A DNA stretch of 64,000 bases from Halobacterium hubeiense (GCF_001488575.1 NZ_LN831302.1:372001-436000), one strand, 5' to 3'; numbered from the stretch's first letter, positions 34,234-43,519 are shown. Notes: generated by a model from the sequence alone, not told the origin. Numbers and translations: made by a program.

Positions 34234-34707
34234 GTGTCCCGCGACGACCTCGACGAACGGCTGCGAGCGGTGGAACGCGCGATGACCGACGGCGACGCCG
34301 CGGTCAGCGATCTCTCCGAGGCGGCAGCCGTCCACGACCGCCTCGACGACGTCGAAGCGGAGCTGGCCGACCTCGCGGAGCGACTGGACGCCCTCGACGC
34401 GACCGTGCAGTCGCTGCACGGCTACGTCGGCGACCTCGAAGCCGTCAACGAGCGCGTCCAGCGGCGCGCGGACGCCGCCCGCGAGGCGGTCGAACGTCTC
34501 GAAGCCGAGCAGCGACGACCACCGCAACGCACCCCGAACGCGGAGCGTGCAGACGCCACCGCTTCCGCGGACTCTGCCGATGCGACGGGCACTGCCGCGA
34601 CCGCCGACACTGCCACGCACCGCGACGAGACGACTGCCGACGCCGAGCGCTTCGAGGCGGAGACCGAGGACGACTCGCTGCTCGACCGCGTGCGAGAGTC
34701 GCTGTGA
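34234..34707 (+). CDS. DUF7310-like coiled-coil protein
   Basis: 157 residues from GTG 34234 (VSRDDLDERLRAVERAMTDGD). Heptad-rich coiled coil at about 28-90 (LDDVEAELADLAERLDALDATVQSL), then a low-complexity Ala/Thr/Asp tail ending in DSLLDRVRESL. In haloarchaea this family precedes pilus/secretion ATPase clusters. Here it is followed by a remnant. Overlaps the next frame by four bases (GTGA). Confidence 0.72.
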   Translation: MSRDDLDERLRAVERAMTDGDAAVSDLSEAAAVHDRLDDVEAELADLAERLDALDATVQSLHGYVGDLEAVNERVQRRADAAREAVERLEAEQRRPPQRTPNAERADATASADSADATGTAATADTATHRDETTADAERFEAETEDDSLLDRVRESL

Positions 34708-35429
34708 GCGTCCGCGTCGTGCTCGCGGCATCGCCGCGCTCGTTCACGGAGCGCGAACGCCGAACGGCGACGCGGCGCGCGTTCGAGCGCTGGGACTCCG
34801 TCCACGAACGCGGGAGTGCGGTCGGCAACGGCTCGGCGGCGGCAGCGGCCGCGGCGGAGGCCGCTCGCGTCGCCGACGCCACGCCACGGCAGCGCGACCA
34901 GTTGGCGACGCGGCTCCGAGCGGCCTCCACCGACGTCGTGGACAGCGACGCCGTCCGCGTGGAGAGTGGCGTCGTGCAGGATACGGCTGGTCTCGCCCGC
35001 GACGTCGGGAGCGCCATCGCGGAGAACGCGCTCTCGGAGGCCGGGTCGGTGGCGGCCGAGAAGGCCGCGAAGCGCCTCGGCGCGGCGGACGTCGGCGCGG
35101 TGCCGGCGGGTCTGCCGCTGGCGCCCGTGCCGGGGTTCTGGTACGCGACGGCGAACGCGTGGTCGGTGTCGGTGCGCGGGTCGTACGCCCGGTTCGCGGT
35201 CCGCGCCGACGGCGGCTCGCCGGTCGGCCCCGGCGACGGCACCGCGTACGTCCGGGAGGACGCGAACGTCGCGTTCGACGTCGACGGGGACGGCGACACG
35301 GAGCGCGTCGGGCGCAACGAGTGCGTGTCCTTCGAGGTCGAGGCGACGGTTGGCGTGGTCGTGCCGGCGGGGCCGCGCGGCGTCGGCGACGTGGACGGGA
35401 ACGCCGACGAGCAGTCCGCGGGGTGGTGA
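34704..35429 (+). CDS. C-terminal part of a DUF7286-like surface protein
   Basis: 241 residues. The first nine (VSVRVVLAA) look like the start of a different, membrane-type gene. Residues from about 12 onwards match the C-terminal region of DUF7286-type proteins: GLPLAPVPGFWYATANAWSV, TAYVREDANVAFDVDGDGD, then VVVPAGPRGVGDVDGNADEQS. Full relatives are several times longer and N-terminally membrane-anchored. So the gene is probably a deletion remnant, still open in frame by coupling to the upstream gene. Confidence 0.6.
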   Translation: MSVRVVLAASPRSFTERERRTATRRAFERWDSVHERGSAVGNGSAAAAAAAEAARVADATPRQRDQLATRLRAASTDVVDSDAVRVESGVVQDTAGLARDVGSAIAENALSEAGSVAAEKAAKRLGAADVGAVPAGLPLAPVPGFWYATANAWSVSVRGSYARFAVRADGGSPVGPGDGTAYVREDANVAFDVDGDGDTERVGRNECVSFEVEATVGVVVPAGPRGVGDVDGNADEQSAGW

Positions 35430-35453
35430 GCCGTCGCGGCAAGCGTAGCCTCC

Positions 35454-35912
35454 TTGAACGGCGAGCACGTACGGGAACGCGTGCTAGCCGACGAAATTCA
35501 GGACGCGGAAGCGGTGACCGCCGAGGACGTTCGCGCGGAGTACGAGGCGGCGCTGGCTCGCGTCGTCGAAGCGGAGGGCGTTGACGCCGTCGCCGAGGCG
35601 TCGGGCGTCGACGCAGAGCGACTCGCGGCGCTCGTCGACGGCGAGCGCGTCGAGTTCACCGTCGAGGAGGCCGCGGGCGTGTTCGCGGTCAGCGACGACT
35701 GGCCGGACGCCGAGGGGCTCCTGCTGGAGGTGCGGGACAACCTGATGCTCCAGATGAGTTCGGCCGTGCTGGACGTGGAGGCGCTCGCCAGCGGGCTCGG
35801 CGACGAGTTCGACCCGAAGGAGATTCAGCAGAAAATCGAGGGCCGTCAGCCGATGACGCTCGGCGAGTACGCCCGCATCTACCACCACGTCGCCAGCGAG
35901 AACCCCTACTGA
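35454..35912 (+). CDS. DUF5791 family protein
   Basis: 152 residues from TTG 35454 (or GTG 35481, giving VLADEIQDAEAV). Helical, acidic, with VDAVAEASGVDAERLAALVDGE and FDPKEIQQKIEGRQPMTLGEYARIYHHVASENPY at the C-terminus; the middle reads like an HTH. It may be a small DNA-binding or adaptor protein. Overlaps the epimerase gene by one base (TGATG). Confidence 0.75.
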   Translation: MNGEHVRERVLADEIQDAEAVTAEDVRAEYEAALARVVEAEGVDAVAEASGVDAERLAALVDGERVEFTVEEAAGVFAVSDDWPDAEGLLLEVRDNLMLQMSSAVLDVEALASGLGDEFDPKEIQQKIEGRQPMTLGEYARIYHHVASENPY

Positions 35913-36814
35913 TGGACGTCGCGATTCTGGGCTGCGGGTACGTCGGCCTCGAACTCGGCCGCCAGCTCGCGGCCGCCGGTCACAGTCCCGTCGGCGTCCG
36001 GCGCTCCGAGGATGGCCTCGCGGCGATTCACGACGCGGGCTTCGACGCCGTGCAGGCGGACGTCACCGACGCCGATTCGCTGTCCGCAGTCCCGGACGTG
36101 GACGCCGCGGTGTTCGCGGCGAGTTCGGGCGGCCGCGGCGCGGACGCCGCTCGCGAGGTGTACGTCGAGGGCTTGCGGACGGCAATCGAACACTTCGGCG
36201 CTCGCGAGGACTCCCCGGAGCAGTTCGTGTACACGTCGAGCACGGGCGTCTACGGCGACCACGACGGCGACTGGGTGGACGAGGAGACGCCGCTGGACCC
36301 GACCACGGAGAAGACGGAGGTGCTCGTGGAGGCCGAGCGCGTCACCCGCGAGCGTGCGTCCGACTTCGGGATGGACCCGACCGTCGTGCGGTTCGCGGGG
36401 CTGTACGGCCCGGACCGCTACCGCCTCACGCGCTACCTTGACGGCCCCGTCACCGAGGGCTACCTGAACATGGTCCACCGCGAGGACGCGGTGGGCGTCG
36501 TGCGGTTCGCGCTCACCGACGACGCGGCCGCCGACAGCGAGGTGCTGCTGGCGGTCGACGACGAACCGGTGTCGAAGTGGGAGTTCGCCGACTGGCTCGC
36601 CGAGGCAGCGGGCGTCGAGCACCCCGAGAAGCAGACCGTCGAGGAGCGCCTCGAAGCCGGCGACCTCTCGGAGCCGGCCGAGCGGCGCCTCCGCACGAGC
36701 AAGCGCTGCTCGAACGACCGGCTTCGCGAGCTGGGCTACGAGTTCGCGTACCCGACGTTCCGCGAGGGGTACCGCGCGGCCGTCGAGGCGTTCCGTCGCG
36801 GGGAGTACAAGTAA
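35912..36814 (+). CDS. NAD-dependent epimerase/dehydratase-type protein
   Basis: 300 residues of an extended SDR. The Rossmann motif MDVAILGCGYVGLELGRQLAAAG has the GxGxxG pattern, YTSSTGVYGDHDG holds the catalytic Ser/Tyr site and LYGPDRYRLTRYLDG the loop. It resembles YeeZ/WcaG-like proteins, some of which act on sugar nucleotides or as oxidoreductases. Substrate unknown. Confidence 0.85.
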   Translation: MDVAILGCGYVGLELGRQLAAAGHSPVGVRRSEDGLAAIHDAGFDAVQADVTDADSLSAVPDVDAAVFAASSGGRGADAAREVYVEGLRTAIEHFGAREDSPEQFVYTSSTGVYGDHDGDWVDEETPLDPTTEKTEVLVEAERVTRERASDFGMDPTVVRFAGLYGPDRYRLTRYLDGPVTEGYLNMVHREDAVGVVRFALTDDAAADSEVLLAVDDEPVSKWEFADWLAEAAGVEHPEKQTVEERLEAGDLSEPAERRLRTSKRCSNDRLRELGYEFAYPTFREGYRAAVEAFRRGEYK

Positions 36815-36834
36815 CGCGGCGGCGAAGGCCCGGT

Positions 36835-37923
36835 ATGGCTACTGCTGACGGGACGTTCCAGTACAAGGAGCGCTTCAGCGAGGACAAGGCGCGGACGTAC
36901 TTCCGGAGCGTCCGCGACCGCGCGCTCTCCAGCGTCGGGCTCGGCACGTACCTCGGTGAGCCGACCGACGACGTCGACGACGCCTACTACGAGACGATTC
37001 GCGCGGCCGTCGAGGGCGGCTGCAACGTCGTGGACACGGCCATCAACTACCGCCACCAGCGCAGCGAGCGCGTCGTCGGCCGCGCGCTCGCCGACGCCGA
37101 CGTGGACCGCGAGGAAGTGTTCCTCGCGACGAAGGGCGGGTTCGTGCCGTTCGACGAGTCCCGGCCGGAGGACCCCGGGGAGTTCGTCGCCGAGGAGTAC
37201 GTCGACAGCGGGATTCTGGACACGGACGACCTCGCGCACGGCAGCCACGCCATCGCGCCCGGCTTCATCGAGGACCAGCTGGACCGATCGCTGCGGAACC
37301 TCGGCGTGGACAAGATCGACCTCTACTACGTCCACAACCCCGAGACGCAGCTTGACGCACGGCTCTCCGGCGCGGTCTACGACCAGCTGGAGGCGACCTT
37401 CGAGCGGCTGGAGGAGCGCGTGGCCGCGGGCGACATCGAACACTACGGCGTGGCGACGTGGGAGGCGTTCCGCGTCCCGCGCACCCACGACCACTTCCTC
37501 GACCTCGGGGAAATCATCTCGCGGGCGCGGTCGGCCGCCAAGACCGCCGGGAACACCGCGACGCACCTGCGCGCGATTCAGGTGCCGTTCAACGTCTTCA
37601 TGGCGGACGCGTTCACCGTCCAGTCGCAGGAGGGGCCGGAGGGCGACCAGAGCGTGCTGTGGTACGCCCACGAGGCCGGCCTGAACGTGTTCACGTCCGC
37701 GAGCCTCGCGCAGGGACAGGTGCTGGAGGGCATCCCGGACGAGGTGGACGAGAAGCTCGACGGGGACACGCCCGCCCAGCGCGGCCTGAACTTCGCGCGC
37801 AGCGCGCCCGGCGTCACGTCCGCGCTCGCCGGGACGACCAGCCCCGAGCACGTCCGAGAGAACGTCGCCGCGGGGACGTTCGAGCCGCTGGGCGCGGACG
37901 CCTTCGACGCGGTCTTCGAGTAG
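36835..37923 (+). CDS. aldo/keto reductase
   Basis: 362 residues, a TIM barrel with NADP site. GLGTYLGEPTDD, CNVVDTAINYRHQRSERVVGRAL (catalytic Asp/Tyr), EEVFLATKGG (Lys), and KIDLYYVHNPE (His) give the full tetrad. The C-terminal LRAIQVPFNVF and a late cofactor motif (ALAGTTSPEHVREN) are typical. Larger than common AKRs because of insertions around the active site. Start ATG 36835. Confidence 0.88.
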   Translation: MATADGTFQYKERFSEDKARTYFRSVRDRALSSVGLGTYLGEPTDDVDDAYYETIRAAVEGGCNVVDTAINYRHQRSERVVGRALADADVDREEVFLATKGGFVPFDESRPEDPGEFVAEEYVDSGILDTDDLAHGSHAIAPGFIEDQLDRSLRNLGVDKIDLYYVHNPETQLDARLSGAVYDQLEATFERLEERVAAGDIEHYGVATWEAFRVPRTHDHFLDLGEIISRARSAAKTAGNTATHLRAIQVPFNVFMADAFTVQSQEGPEGDQSVLWYAHEAGLNVFTSASLAQGQVLEGIPDEVDEKLDGDTPAQRGLNFARSAPGVTSALAGTTSPEHVRENVAAGTFEPLGADAFDAVFE

Positions 37924-37962
37924 AACCGTAAGAATTGACCCCGCGAGCCGTCAACTCCGGCC

Positions 37963-39162
37963 GTGTCCGGTACGTCCGCCAGTGACGCGCGCCGCGTCCG
38001 GCTGTTCGGGTCGCTTTGCGCGCTCGTGTTCCTCGTGAACTTCGGGCGCGTCGTGTTCGCGCCGCTGGTCGCGCCCCTGCAGGCCGACTTCGTGACCAGC
38101 GACGCCGCCGTCGGGCTGGTGGCGACGCTGGCGTGGCTGGGGAGCGCGCTCCCGCGGCTACCGACGGGCTGGCTGTTGACGCGCGTCGACCGCCACCACG
38201 TCGTCCTCGGCACGGGCGCGCTCCTCGCCGTCTCCTCCGCGGGGATGACGCTCGCGCCGTCCATCGAGTTCGTGATGGCGGGCGCGTTCCTCGTGGGGGT
38301 CTCGTCGGGCGCGTACTTCGTCGCCGCGAACCCCCTCATCAGCGAGCTGTTCCCCGAGCGCGTCGGCCGCGTCGTCGGCGTCCACGGCACCGCCTCCCAG
38401 TTGGCGGCCGCGCTCGCGCCCGTGCTCGTCGGCCGCGTCCTCCTCGAAGCGTACACGTGGCGCGCGCCGTTCTACCTGCTCTCCGCGGCCGCGGTCGTCG
38501 CCACCGCCGTCATCTACGTGCTCGCCGGCCGCACCGACCTCCCGGCGGCCGGCGCCGCGGACCGCGACCTGCTCGGCGCGATTCGCCGCCAGTACCGGGT
38601 CGTCGTGCTCGGCGTCGTCATCGTCGGCGTTGCGGGCCTCGTCTGGAACGGCTTCTTCAACTTCTACATCAAGTTCCTCACCGAGACCAAGAACATCCCG
38701 AGCAGCACCGCCGAGACCCTGCTCACGGTGGTGTTCGCGGCGGGCGTACCGGCGTTCTGGTACACCGGCCGGCTCGCCGACCGCTTCCGCCACGTACCGC
38801 TGATGCTCGCGGTGCTGGGCGGCTTCGTCGCGTCCCTGCTCGCGATGACGGTCGTCGACAGTGTCGTCGGCGTCGCCGCCGTCTCGGTCGTGCTCGGGTA
38901 CGCCGTCCACAGCCTCTTCCCCGCCATCGACACGTTCCTGCTGGACAGCCTGCCGGACAGCGACCGCGCGAGCGCGTACGCCGGCTACAGCTCGGTGATG
39001 ATGGTCGTGCAGGCGATGGGGAGCGTCGTCGTCGGGACGCTGGTCGGCGCGGGCTTCGGCTACGACGGCGTCTTCCGCGTCTCGGGGGTCGCGCTCGCGG
39101 TGCTGGTCGTCGCGCTGGTCGCGCTCTACCGCGCCGGCCGACTGCCCGCTGGCGCAAGTTAG
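37963..39162 (+). CDS. MFS transporter
   Basis: 399 residues with 12 predicted helices in two halves. The loop after helix 2 reads RLPTGWLLTRVDRHHV, the degenerate G-x3-D-R-x-G-R motif of MFS proteins, and GRLADRFRH after helix 8 is the second copy. GTG start. It may carry nitrate/sugar-like substrates; nothing in the sequence decides. Next gene is a glycosyltransferase. Confidence 0.85.
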   Translation: MSGTSASDARRVRLFGSLCALVFLVNFGRVVFAPLVAPLQADFVTSDAAVGLVATLAWLGSALPRLPTGWLLTRVDRHHVVLGTGALLAVSSAGMTLAPSIEFVMAGAFLVGVSSGAYFVAANPLISELFPERVGRVVGVHGTASQLAAALAPVLVGRVLLEAYTWRAPFYLLSAAAVVATAVIYVLAGRTDLPAAGAADRDLLGAIRRQYRVVVLGVVIVGVAGLVWNGFFNFYIKFLTETKNIPSSTAETLLTVVFAAGVPAFWYTGRLADRFRHVPLMLAVLGGFVASLLAMTVVDSVVGVAAVSVVLGYAVHSLFPAIDTFLLDSLPDSDRASAYAGYSSVMMVVQAMGSVVVGTLVGAGFGYDGVFRVSGVALAVLVVALVALYRAGRLPAGAS

Positions 39163-39188
39163 TTCCCGGCGGCGGCCCGAGCGTGGGT

Positions 39189-40325
39189 ATGGACTACACG
39201 CAGGAGCGCGTGGCGACGCTCCACGACTACGGCGGCGCCGACCCGGCCGCGCCGACGGGCCGGGCGGCCGTCGTCGTCCCGATGACCGACCGCGAGTACG
39301 CCGGGCTCGCCCCGGAGCGCGTGTTCTCCGAGCTGGAGCGCGTCGACCCCGCGGAGGTCGTCGTGCCGCTGCGCGCGCCCGCCGAGCGCGTCCCCGAGTT
39401 CCGTGACTGGCTCGCCGACTTCGACGTGCCCCTCACTGTCTTGTGGTGCGACGGCCCGCGTGTCGAGGCACTGCTGGACGACGCGGGACTGGCGGGCGAG
39501 CGCGGGAAGGGCCGGGACGTCTGGCTGGCGCTCGGCGTCGCCGCGCGCCACGACTACGTCGTCGTCCACGACGCCGACACGACCACGTACGAGGCCCGCG
39601 ACGTGCGGAAGCTCCTGTTCCCGCTCGCGGACGGGTTCGAGTTCTCGAAGGGCTACTACGCGCGCGTCGAGAACGACCGGCTGTACGGCCGGCTCTTTCG
39701 GTTGTTCTACGAGCCGCTCGTGGACGCGCTCGCCGACAGCCACGACCACGAGGTGCTGGACTTTCTGGGGGCGTTCCGGTACGCACTCGCCGGCGAGTGC
39801 GCGATGACCGCGGACCTCGCACGCGGTCTGCGCGTCCAGCGGCGCTGGGGGCTGGAGGTCGGCACGCTGGGTGAGGCGTTCCGGCTCGCGGGCACGGACG
39901 GCGCCGCGCAGGTCGATTTGGGGCGCTACGAGCACGACCACCGCGCAGTCTCCGGGCCGACGGGCCTCTCGGAGATGAGCGAGGGCGTCGGCGCGGCGCT
40001 GTTCCGCGCCGTCGAGGACGCCGGCGTGGAAGTCGACTACGACGCGCTCGCCGAGCGCTACCTCGACGCCGCCGACCGGTTCGTGCGGGCGTACGGCGCG
40101 GACGCCGCGTTCAACGACCTCGACTACGACGGCGAACAGGAGCGCGCGCAGACCCGGACGTACGCCGACGCCATCGCCGAACCCGGCACGGACACGCGGT
40201 TGCCGGCGTGGACTGACACCAGCCTCGACGCCGACGAGGTGGCCGCCGCGGCCGCCGCGGACGCCGAGGAGGCCGCCGCGCGGGCGGGAGGTTCAAGCGA
40301 CTCCGCGACCGACGGGGAGCCGTGA
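39189..40325 (+). CDS. GT81/GT2-like glycosyltransferase
   Basis: 378 residues with a GT-A fold: AAVVVPMTDREY, then HDYVVVHDADTTTYEARDVRKLL with the DxD metal motif, and EVLDFLGAFRYALAGECAMT, RVQRRWGLEVGTLGEA as in glucosyl-3-phosphoglycerate or mannosylglycerate synthases. The product may be a compatible solute or glycolipid part. An Ala/Glu tail of 40 residues is low complexity. Overlaps the next gene (GTGA). Confidence 0.8.
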   Translation: MDYTQERVATLHDYGGADPAAPTGRAAVVVPMTDREYAGLAPERVFSELERVDPAEVVVPLRAPAERVPEFRDWLADFDVPLTVLWCDGPRVEALLDDAGLAGERGKGRDVWLALGVAARHDYVVVHDADTTTYEARDVRKLLFPLADGFEFSKGYYARVENDRLYGRLFRLFYEPLVDALADSHDHEVLDFLGAFRYALAGECAMTADLARGLRVQRRWGLEVGTLGEAFRLAGTDGAAQVDLGRYEHDHRAVSGPTGLSEMSEGVGAALFRAVEDAGVEVDYDALAERYLDAADRFVRAYGADAAFNDLDYDGEQERAQTRTYADAIAEPGTDTRLPAWTDTSLDADEVAAAAAADAEEAAARAGGSSDSATDGEP

Positions 40326-40762
40326 ACGGCGACGAACTCGCTGGCGTCGTGGACCTCTTCGGCGCGCTCACCCGCGACGAACTCCACGACGCGCTCGAAG
40401 AACTGGCGTTCAAGCGCGGCGACGACTTCGACGCCGACGCGGCCGACGAGACCGTGATGGACGCGCTCCGCGACTACTACCTCGTGGCCGTCGACCGCGA
40501 GGGCGGCGACCGCGTGCTCGTCCCCGGGCCGGTCGCGTTCCCGGAACTCCCCGAGAACGCGGTGGACCTCCCGCACATTCTGGACGTCGAACCCCGCGAC
40601 CTCGACCGCGAGACGCTCGCCGCGGCGGTGCGTGCGCGCCTCGAATCGGACGCCGCCGACGCCGACGACGAGCGCGCGCGCTACCTCGTGGACGTGACCT
40701 ACGACGCGGAGGCGTGGGCGCCCGTGGACCTCGCGGACGTCCGCGAGTCGCTGACCGAGTGA
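40322..40762 (+). CDS. conserved haloarchaeal protein, DUF7109-like
   Basis: 146 residues, acidic and helical with short strands: ELAGVVDLFGALTRDELHDALEELAFKRGDDF is followed by ALRDYYLVAVDRE and a GDRVLVPGPVAFPELPENAVDLPHILDVEP segment. The N-terminal half looks like a winged helix. GTG start overlapping the glycosyltransferase stop. Function unknown. Confidence 0.72.
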   Translation: MNGDELAGVVDLFGALTRDELHDALEELAFKRGDDFDADAADETVMDALRDYYLVAVDREGGDRVLVPGPVAFPELPENAVDLPHILDVEPRDLDRETLAAAVRARLESDAADADDERARYLVDVTYDAEAWAPVDLADVRESLTE

Positions 40763-40808
40763 GCGGGACTGCGCGTGAGTTAAGAGTGTCGCGGTGCTTC
40801 CCCCGGAC

Positions 40809-41402
40809 ATGGACCTGTCGCGGGTGGCCGCCCACGAGCCGGAGCGGGTCACCGACGAGGACCGCGACGCTGCGGTGCTCGTTCCCGTCGTCGAGCGCGA
40901 GGACGGCCCGGCGCTGGTGTTCACGAAGCGCGCCGACCACCTCGGCGAACACCCCGGGCAGATGAGCTTCCCGGGCGGCGGCCGCGAGCCCAGCGACGAC
41001 GACCTCCGGGAGACGGCGGCCCGCGAGGCGTACGAGGAAATCAGCCTGCTGCCCGAAGAACTCTCCTACGAGGGACAACTCGACGACATCGCCACCATCA
41101 CCGGGTACTCCGTGACGCCGTTCGTCGCGCGCGTCCCGGACCGCGAGTTCGTCCCCGACGAGCGCGAGGTCGACGAGGTCGTCGTGCTCTCGCTTTCGGA
41201 CCTCACGGACCCCGCCAACTACGAGGTCGAGAAGCGCATCCACCCCTCCTACGGCGAGGCCATCGTCCACTTCTTCCACGTCGACGGCTACACGGTCTGG
41301 GGGGCGACCGCGCGCATCCTCGTGCAGTTTCTGGACCTCGCGTGCGGGTGGACGCCGCCGGACCGCGAGCCCGAGGTCGTCGAGGTCGAGCCGGACGACT
41401 GA
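40809..41402 (+). CDS. NUDIX hydrolase (CoA pyrophosphatase-like)
   Basis: 197 residues. The Nudix box GGGREPSDDDLRETAAREAYEEI has the catalytic Glu set, preceded by EHPGQMSFPGG typical of CoA/acyl-CoA or ADP-ribose hydrolases of the CoAse group. The final Gly of the box is Ser. ATG 40809 (MDLSRVAAHEPERV) is preferred over one five codons earlier. Confidence 0.88.
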   Translation: MDLSRVAAHEPERVTDEDRDAAVLVPVVEREDGPALVFTKRADHLGEHPGQMSFPGGGREPSDDDLRETAAREAYEEISLLPEELSYEGQLDDIATITGYSVTPFVARVPDREFVPDEREVDEVVVLSLSDLTDPANYEVEKRIHPSYGEAIVHFFHVDGYTVWGATARILVQFLDLACGWTPPDREPEVVEVEPDD

Positions 41403-41407
41403 CGCTC

Positions 41408-41575
41408 CTACTCGACGGTGACGAGGAACGTCTTCCCGCCGCGGCGCTCGATGAACGCCTCCTCGTGGGTGTCCGCGTAGGCGGCGACGCCGGCGGCGGT
41501 CATCTCCGAGACGTCGATGCGGCGCTCGGGGCTATCCGCGGTCGACTGCGAGCGGCGTCGGTGCTGCAGTGCCAT
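41408..41575 (-). CDS. 55-residue small protein
   Basis: MALQHRRRSQSTADSPERRI is basic; then DVSEMTAAGVAAYADTHEEAFIERRGGKTFLVTVE forms an amphipathic helix and two strands. It faces the NUDIX gene and ends six bases from it. Composition is protein-like; an ATG at 41611 would add 12 residues. Function unknown. Confidence 0.55.
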   Translation of the reverse strand: MALQHRRRSQSTADSPERRIDVSEMTAAGVAAYADTHEEAFIERRGGKTFLVTVE

Positions 41576-41696
41576 ATCCGGAGTGTCGGCCGCTACCCGC
41601 TTGAACCCCACCCGTGCGCGGTGAAAGTGAAACTGACGGACTGCGCCGGCCTCCGCGGTCCGCGGCAGTTATGCCGGTCGCGGTGCATCCGCCGGC

Positions 41697-42830
41697 ATGG
41701 ACGAGTTCAGCGACGCCGACGACGACCGCGGCGCGGGCCGCTCTATCGCGGTCGTCGGCGCCGGCGCAGTCGGCCTGACCGCGGCTCACGACCTCGCGGC
41801 GCGCGGCGCAGCCGTCACCGTCTACGAGCGCGGCGACGTCGCGGGCGAGAGCACGGGCCGCGCCGCGGGGATTCTCTACGACGCGTACGCCGAGGACGTG
41901 GACGCGCGCATCGCGGGCCGCGCCATCGAGCGCTTCCGCGCGCTCTCGGGCACCGGCGGCTTCGAGTTCCGGGAGACGCCGTACGTCTGGTTCGTCACCG
42001 AGCCCGGCCGGAAAGCCGACGCCATCCGCGAACAAGTCGACGGGATGGTGCGCAACGACCGCCGCGTCGAGCGCGTGGACGCCGACGACCTCGCCGCCGA
42101 GTACCCCGCGCTCCGCACCGAGGACGTGGTGGAAGCCGCCGTCTCCCGGAACGCGGGCGTCGCGGACACCGCGGCGTACGCCGACGCCGTCGCGGAGTTG
42201 GCGGTCGCCGAAGGCGTCGAACTGCGCGAAGGGACGGCCGCGAGCGTCGCGCTCGACCCGCCGCGCGTGAACGGCGACGCCTACGACGCCGTGCTCGTCG
42301 CCGCCGGCGCGCACACCGCTCGCGTGCTCGCGGACGCCGGCGTCTCGGTTCCCCTGAAGCCGTACCGCGTGCAGGCGCTCACCGCCGACTTCTCTGGGGA
42401 GATTCCGACGCTGTACGACGCCACGGAGGGCTACTACGCGCGCCCACACCCCGAGGGCGTGCTCGCCGGCGACGGCACCGAGGAGGTCGAAGCCGACCCC
42501 GAGGCGTACGACCGCGACGGCGACGACTGGTTCGTGGACGCGATGCGCGAGCGGCTCGCCGACCGCGTTCCCGGCTTCGAGCCGGACGTCCACCGCGCGT
42601 GGGCGGGCCTGTGTACCGCCACCCCGGACCGCGACCCGCTGCTCGGCGAACTCGCAGACGGGCTCTACGTCGCCGCCGGCTGGCAGGGCCACGGCTTCAT
42701 GCGCGCGCCAGCGACCGGGGAAGCAATCGCAACAGAAATCCTGGGCGGGGAGGGCGTCCCCGCGTTCGACCCGACGCGCTTCGACGGCGACGAGGTCTTC
42801 GAGGTCGTCGAAGGGATGACCGTCGAGTAA
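41697..42830 (+). CDS. FAD-dependent oxidoreductase (DAO family)
   Basis: 377 residues. The FAD-binding Rossmann motif is SIAVVGAGAVGLTAAHDLAARGAAVTVYERG, with GESTGRAAGI next. C-terminally the GWQGHGFMRAPATGEAIA region closes the FAD site. It resembles glycine/sarcosine or D-amino-acid oxidase-like deaminating enzymes; the substrate pocket cannot be read. ATG 41697. Confidence 0.88.
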   Translation: MDEFSDADDDRGAGRSIAVVGAGAVGLTAAHDLAARGAAVTVYERGDVAGESTGRAAGILYDAYAEDVDARIAGRAIERFRALSGTGGFEFRETPYVWFVTEPGRKADAIREQVDGMVRNDRRVERVDADDLAAEYPALRTEDVVEAAVSRNAGVADTAAYADAVAELAVAEGVELREGTAASVALDPPRVNGDAYDAVLVAAGAHTARVLADAGVSVPLKPYRVQALTADFSGEIPTLYDATEGYYARPHPEGVLAGDGTEEVEADPEAYDRDGDDWFVDAMRERLADRVPGFEPDVHRAWAGLCTATPDRDPLLGELADGLYVAAGWQGHGFMRAPATGEAIATEILGGEGVPAFDPTRFDGDEVFEVVEGMTVE

Positions 42831-43262
42831 CTACTCGTCGTCTTCGTCGTCTTCGGGCGTCGTCACGTCCACGTCGGTGCCCGCGGATTCGTCCTTCGGG
42901 AGGAAGACGTACAGCGCGCCGTTGTCGCGTAGCTCCGCGCGGGCCTCGTCGGCGTCCACGACGGCGTCCGCGGGGAGTTCCGCGCGCCCGTCGAGCTTGA
43001 GGCCGCGGCCCGGGAACACCATCTCGAACTCCTCGCGGAACTCCCGGAACCGGTCCACGCGGACCTCCACGGCGCCGTCCACGTAGTTCACCTGCACGTC
43101 GCTGGCGGTCGCGCCCGGCGCGTCGAACACCACGAGGTACTCGTCGTCGCTCTCCAGCACGTCCACCGGGAGCGGCGACTCCTCCTGCATATGGGAGGCC
43201 GCCCGGCCCAGCCGCTCGAAGACGGCGTCGCCGACGTCCTCGGCGAACTCGCGGACCGTCAT
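42831..43262 (-). CDS. Hsp20/alpha-crystallin family protein
   Basis: 143 residues. Alpha-crystallin domain at about 45-125: PVDVLESDDEYLVVFDAPGATASDVQVNYVDGAVEVRV, followed by LPADAVVDADEARAELRDNGALYVFLPK, the canonical last strands. Very acidic tail. It shares four bases (ATGA) with the zinc-finger gene upstream, so the two are translated together. It is shorter at the N-terminus than bacterial sHSPs. Confidence 0.88.
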   Translation of the reverse strand: MTVREFAEDVGDAVFERLGRAASHMQEESPLPVDVLESDDEYLVVFDAPGATASDVQVNYVDGAVEVRVDRFREFREEFEMVFPGRGLKLDGRAELPADAVVDADEARAELRDNGALYVFLPKDESAGTDVDVTTPEDDEDDE

Positions 43263-43417
43263 AGCTCGATTCGCTCCAGGCAGTCGGTCCCACCACACAG
43301 CGGGCACTGGAGGTCCTCGATAGTGAGGTCCTCGCTGACGTCGTACGTGTAGTGGTTCTCGAACATGTCGAGCTCGCAGTCGTCGCTGGTGCACTTCAGT
43401 TCCTCGGTGGCGGGCAT
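43259..43417 (-). CDS. 52-residue zinc-binding protein, DUF7559-like
   Basis: MPATEELKCTSDDCELDMFE continues with CPLCGGTDCLERIEL at the end. Two pairs of Cys (C9, C14 and C42, C45, plus C50) indicate a zinc ribbon. It precedes and overlaps the Hsp20 gene. Likely a small structural or nucleic-acid-binding protein. Confidence 0.72.
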   Translation of the reverse strand: MPATEELKCTSDDCELDMFENHYTYDVSEDLTIEDLQCPLCGGTDCLERIEL

Positions 43418-43519
43418 ACCCGGTGGTTGGGGCGGCGAGTGCAAAAAGGGGCGGGCCGCGGTGAGAACGACTGCGGGCACACCCCAAGACGAAAGTACTG
43501 CGGCGTCGGTGCGTGAGCC

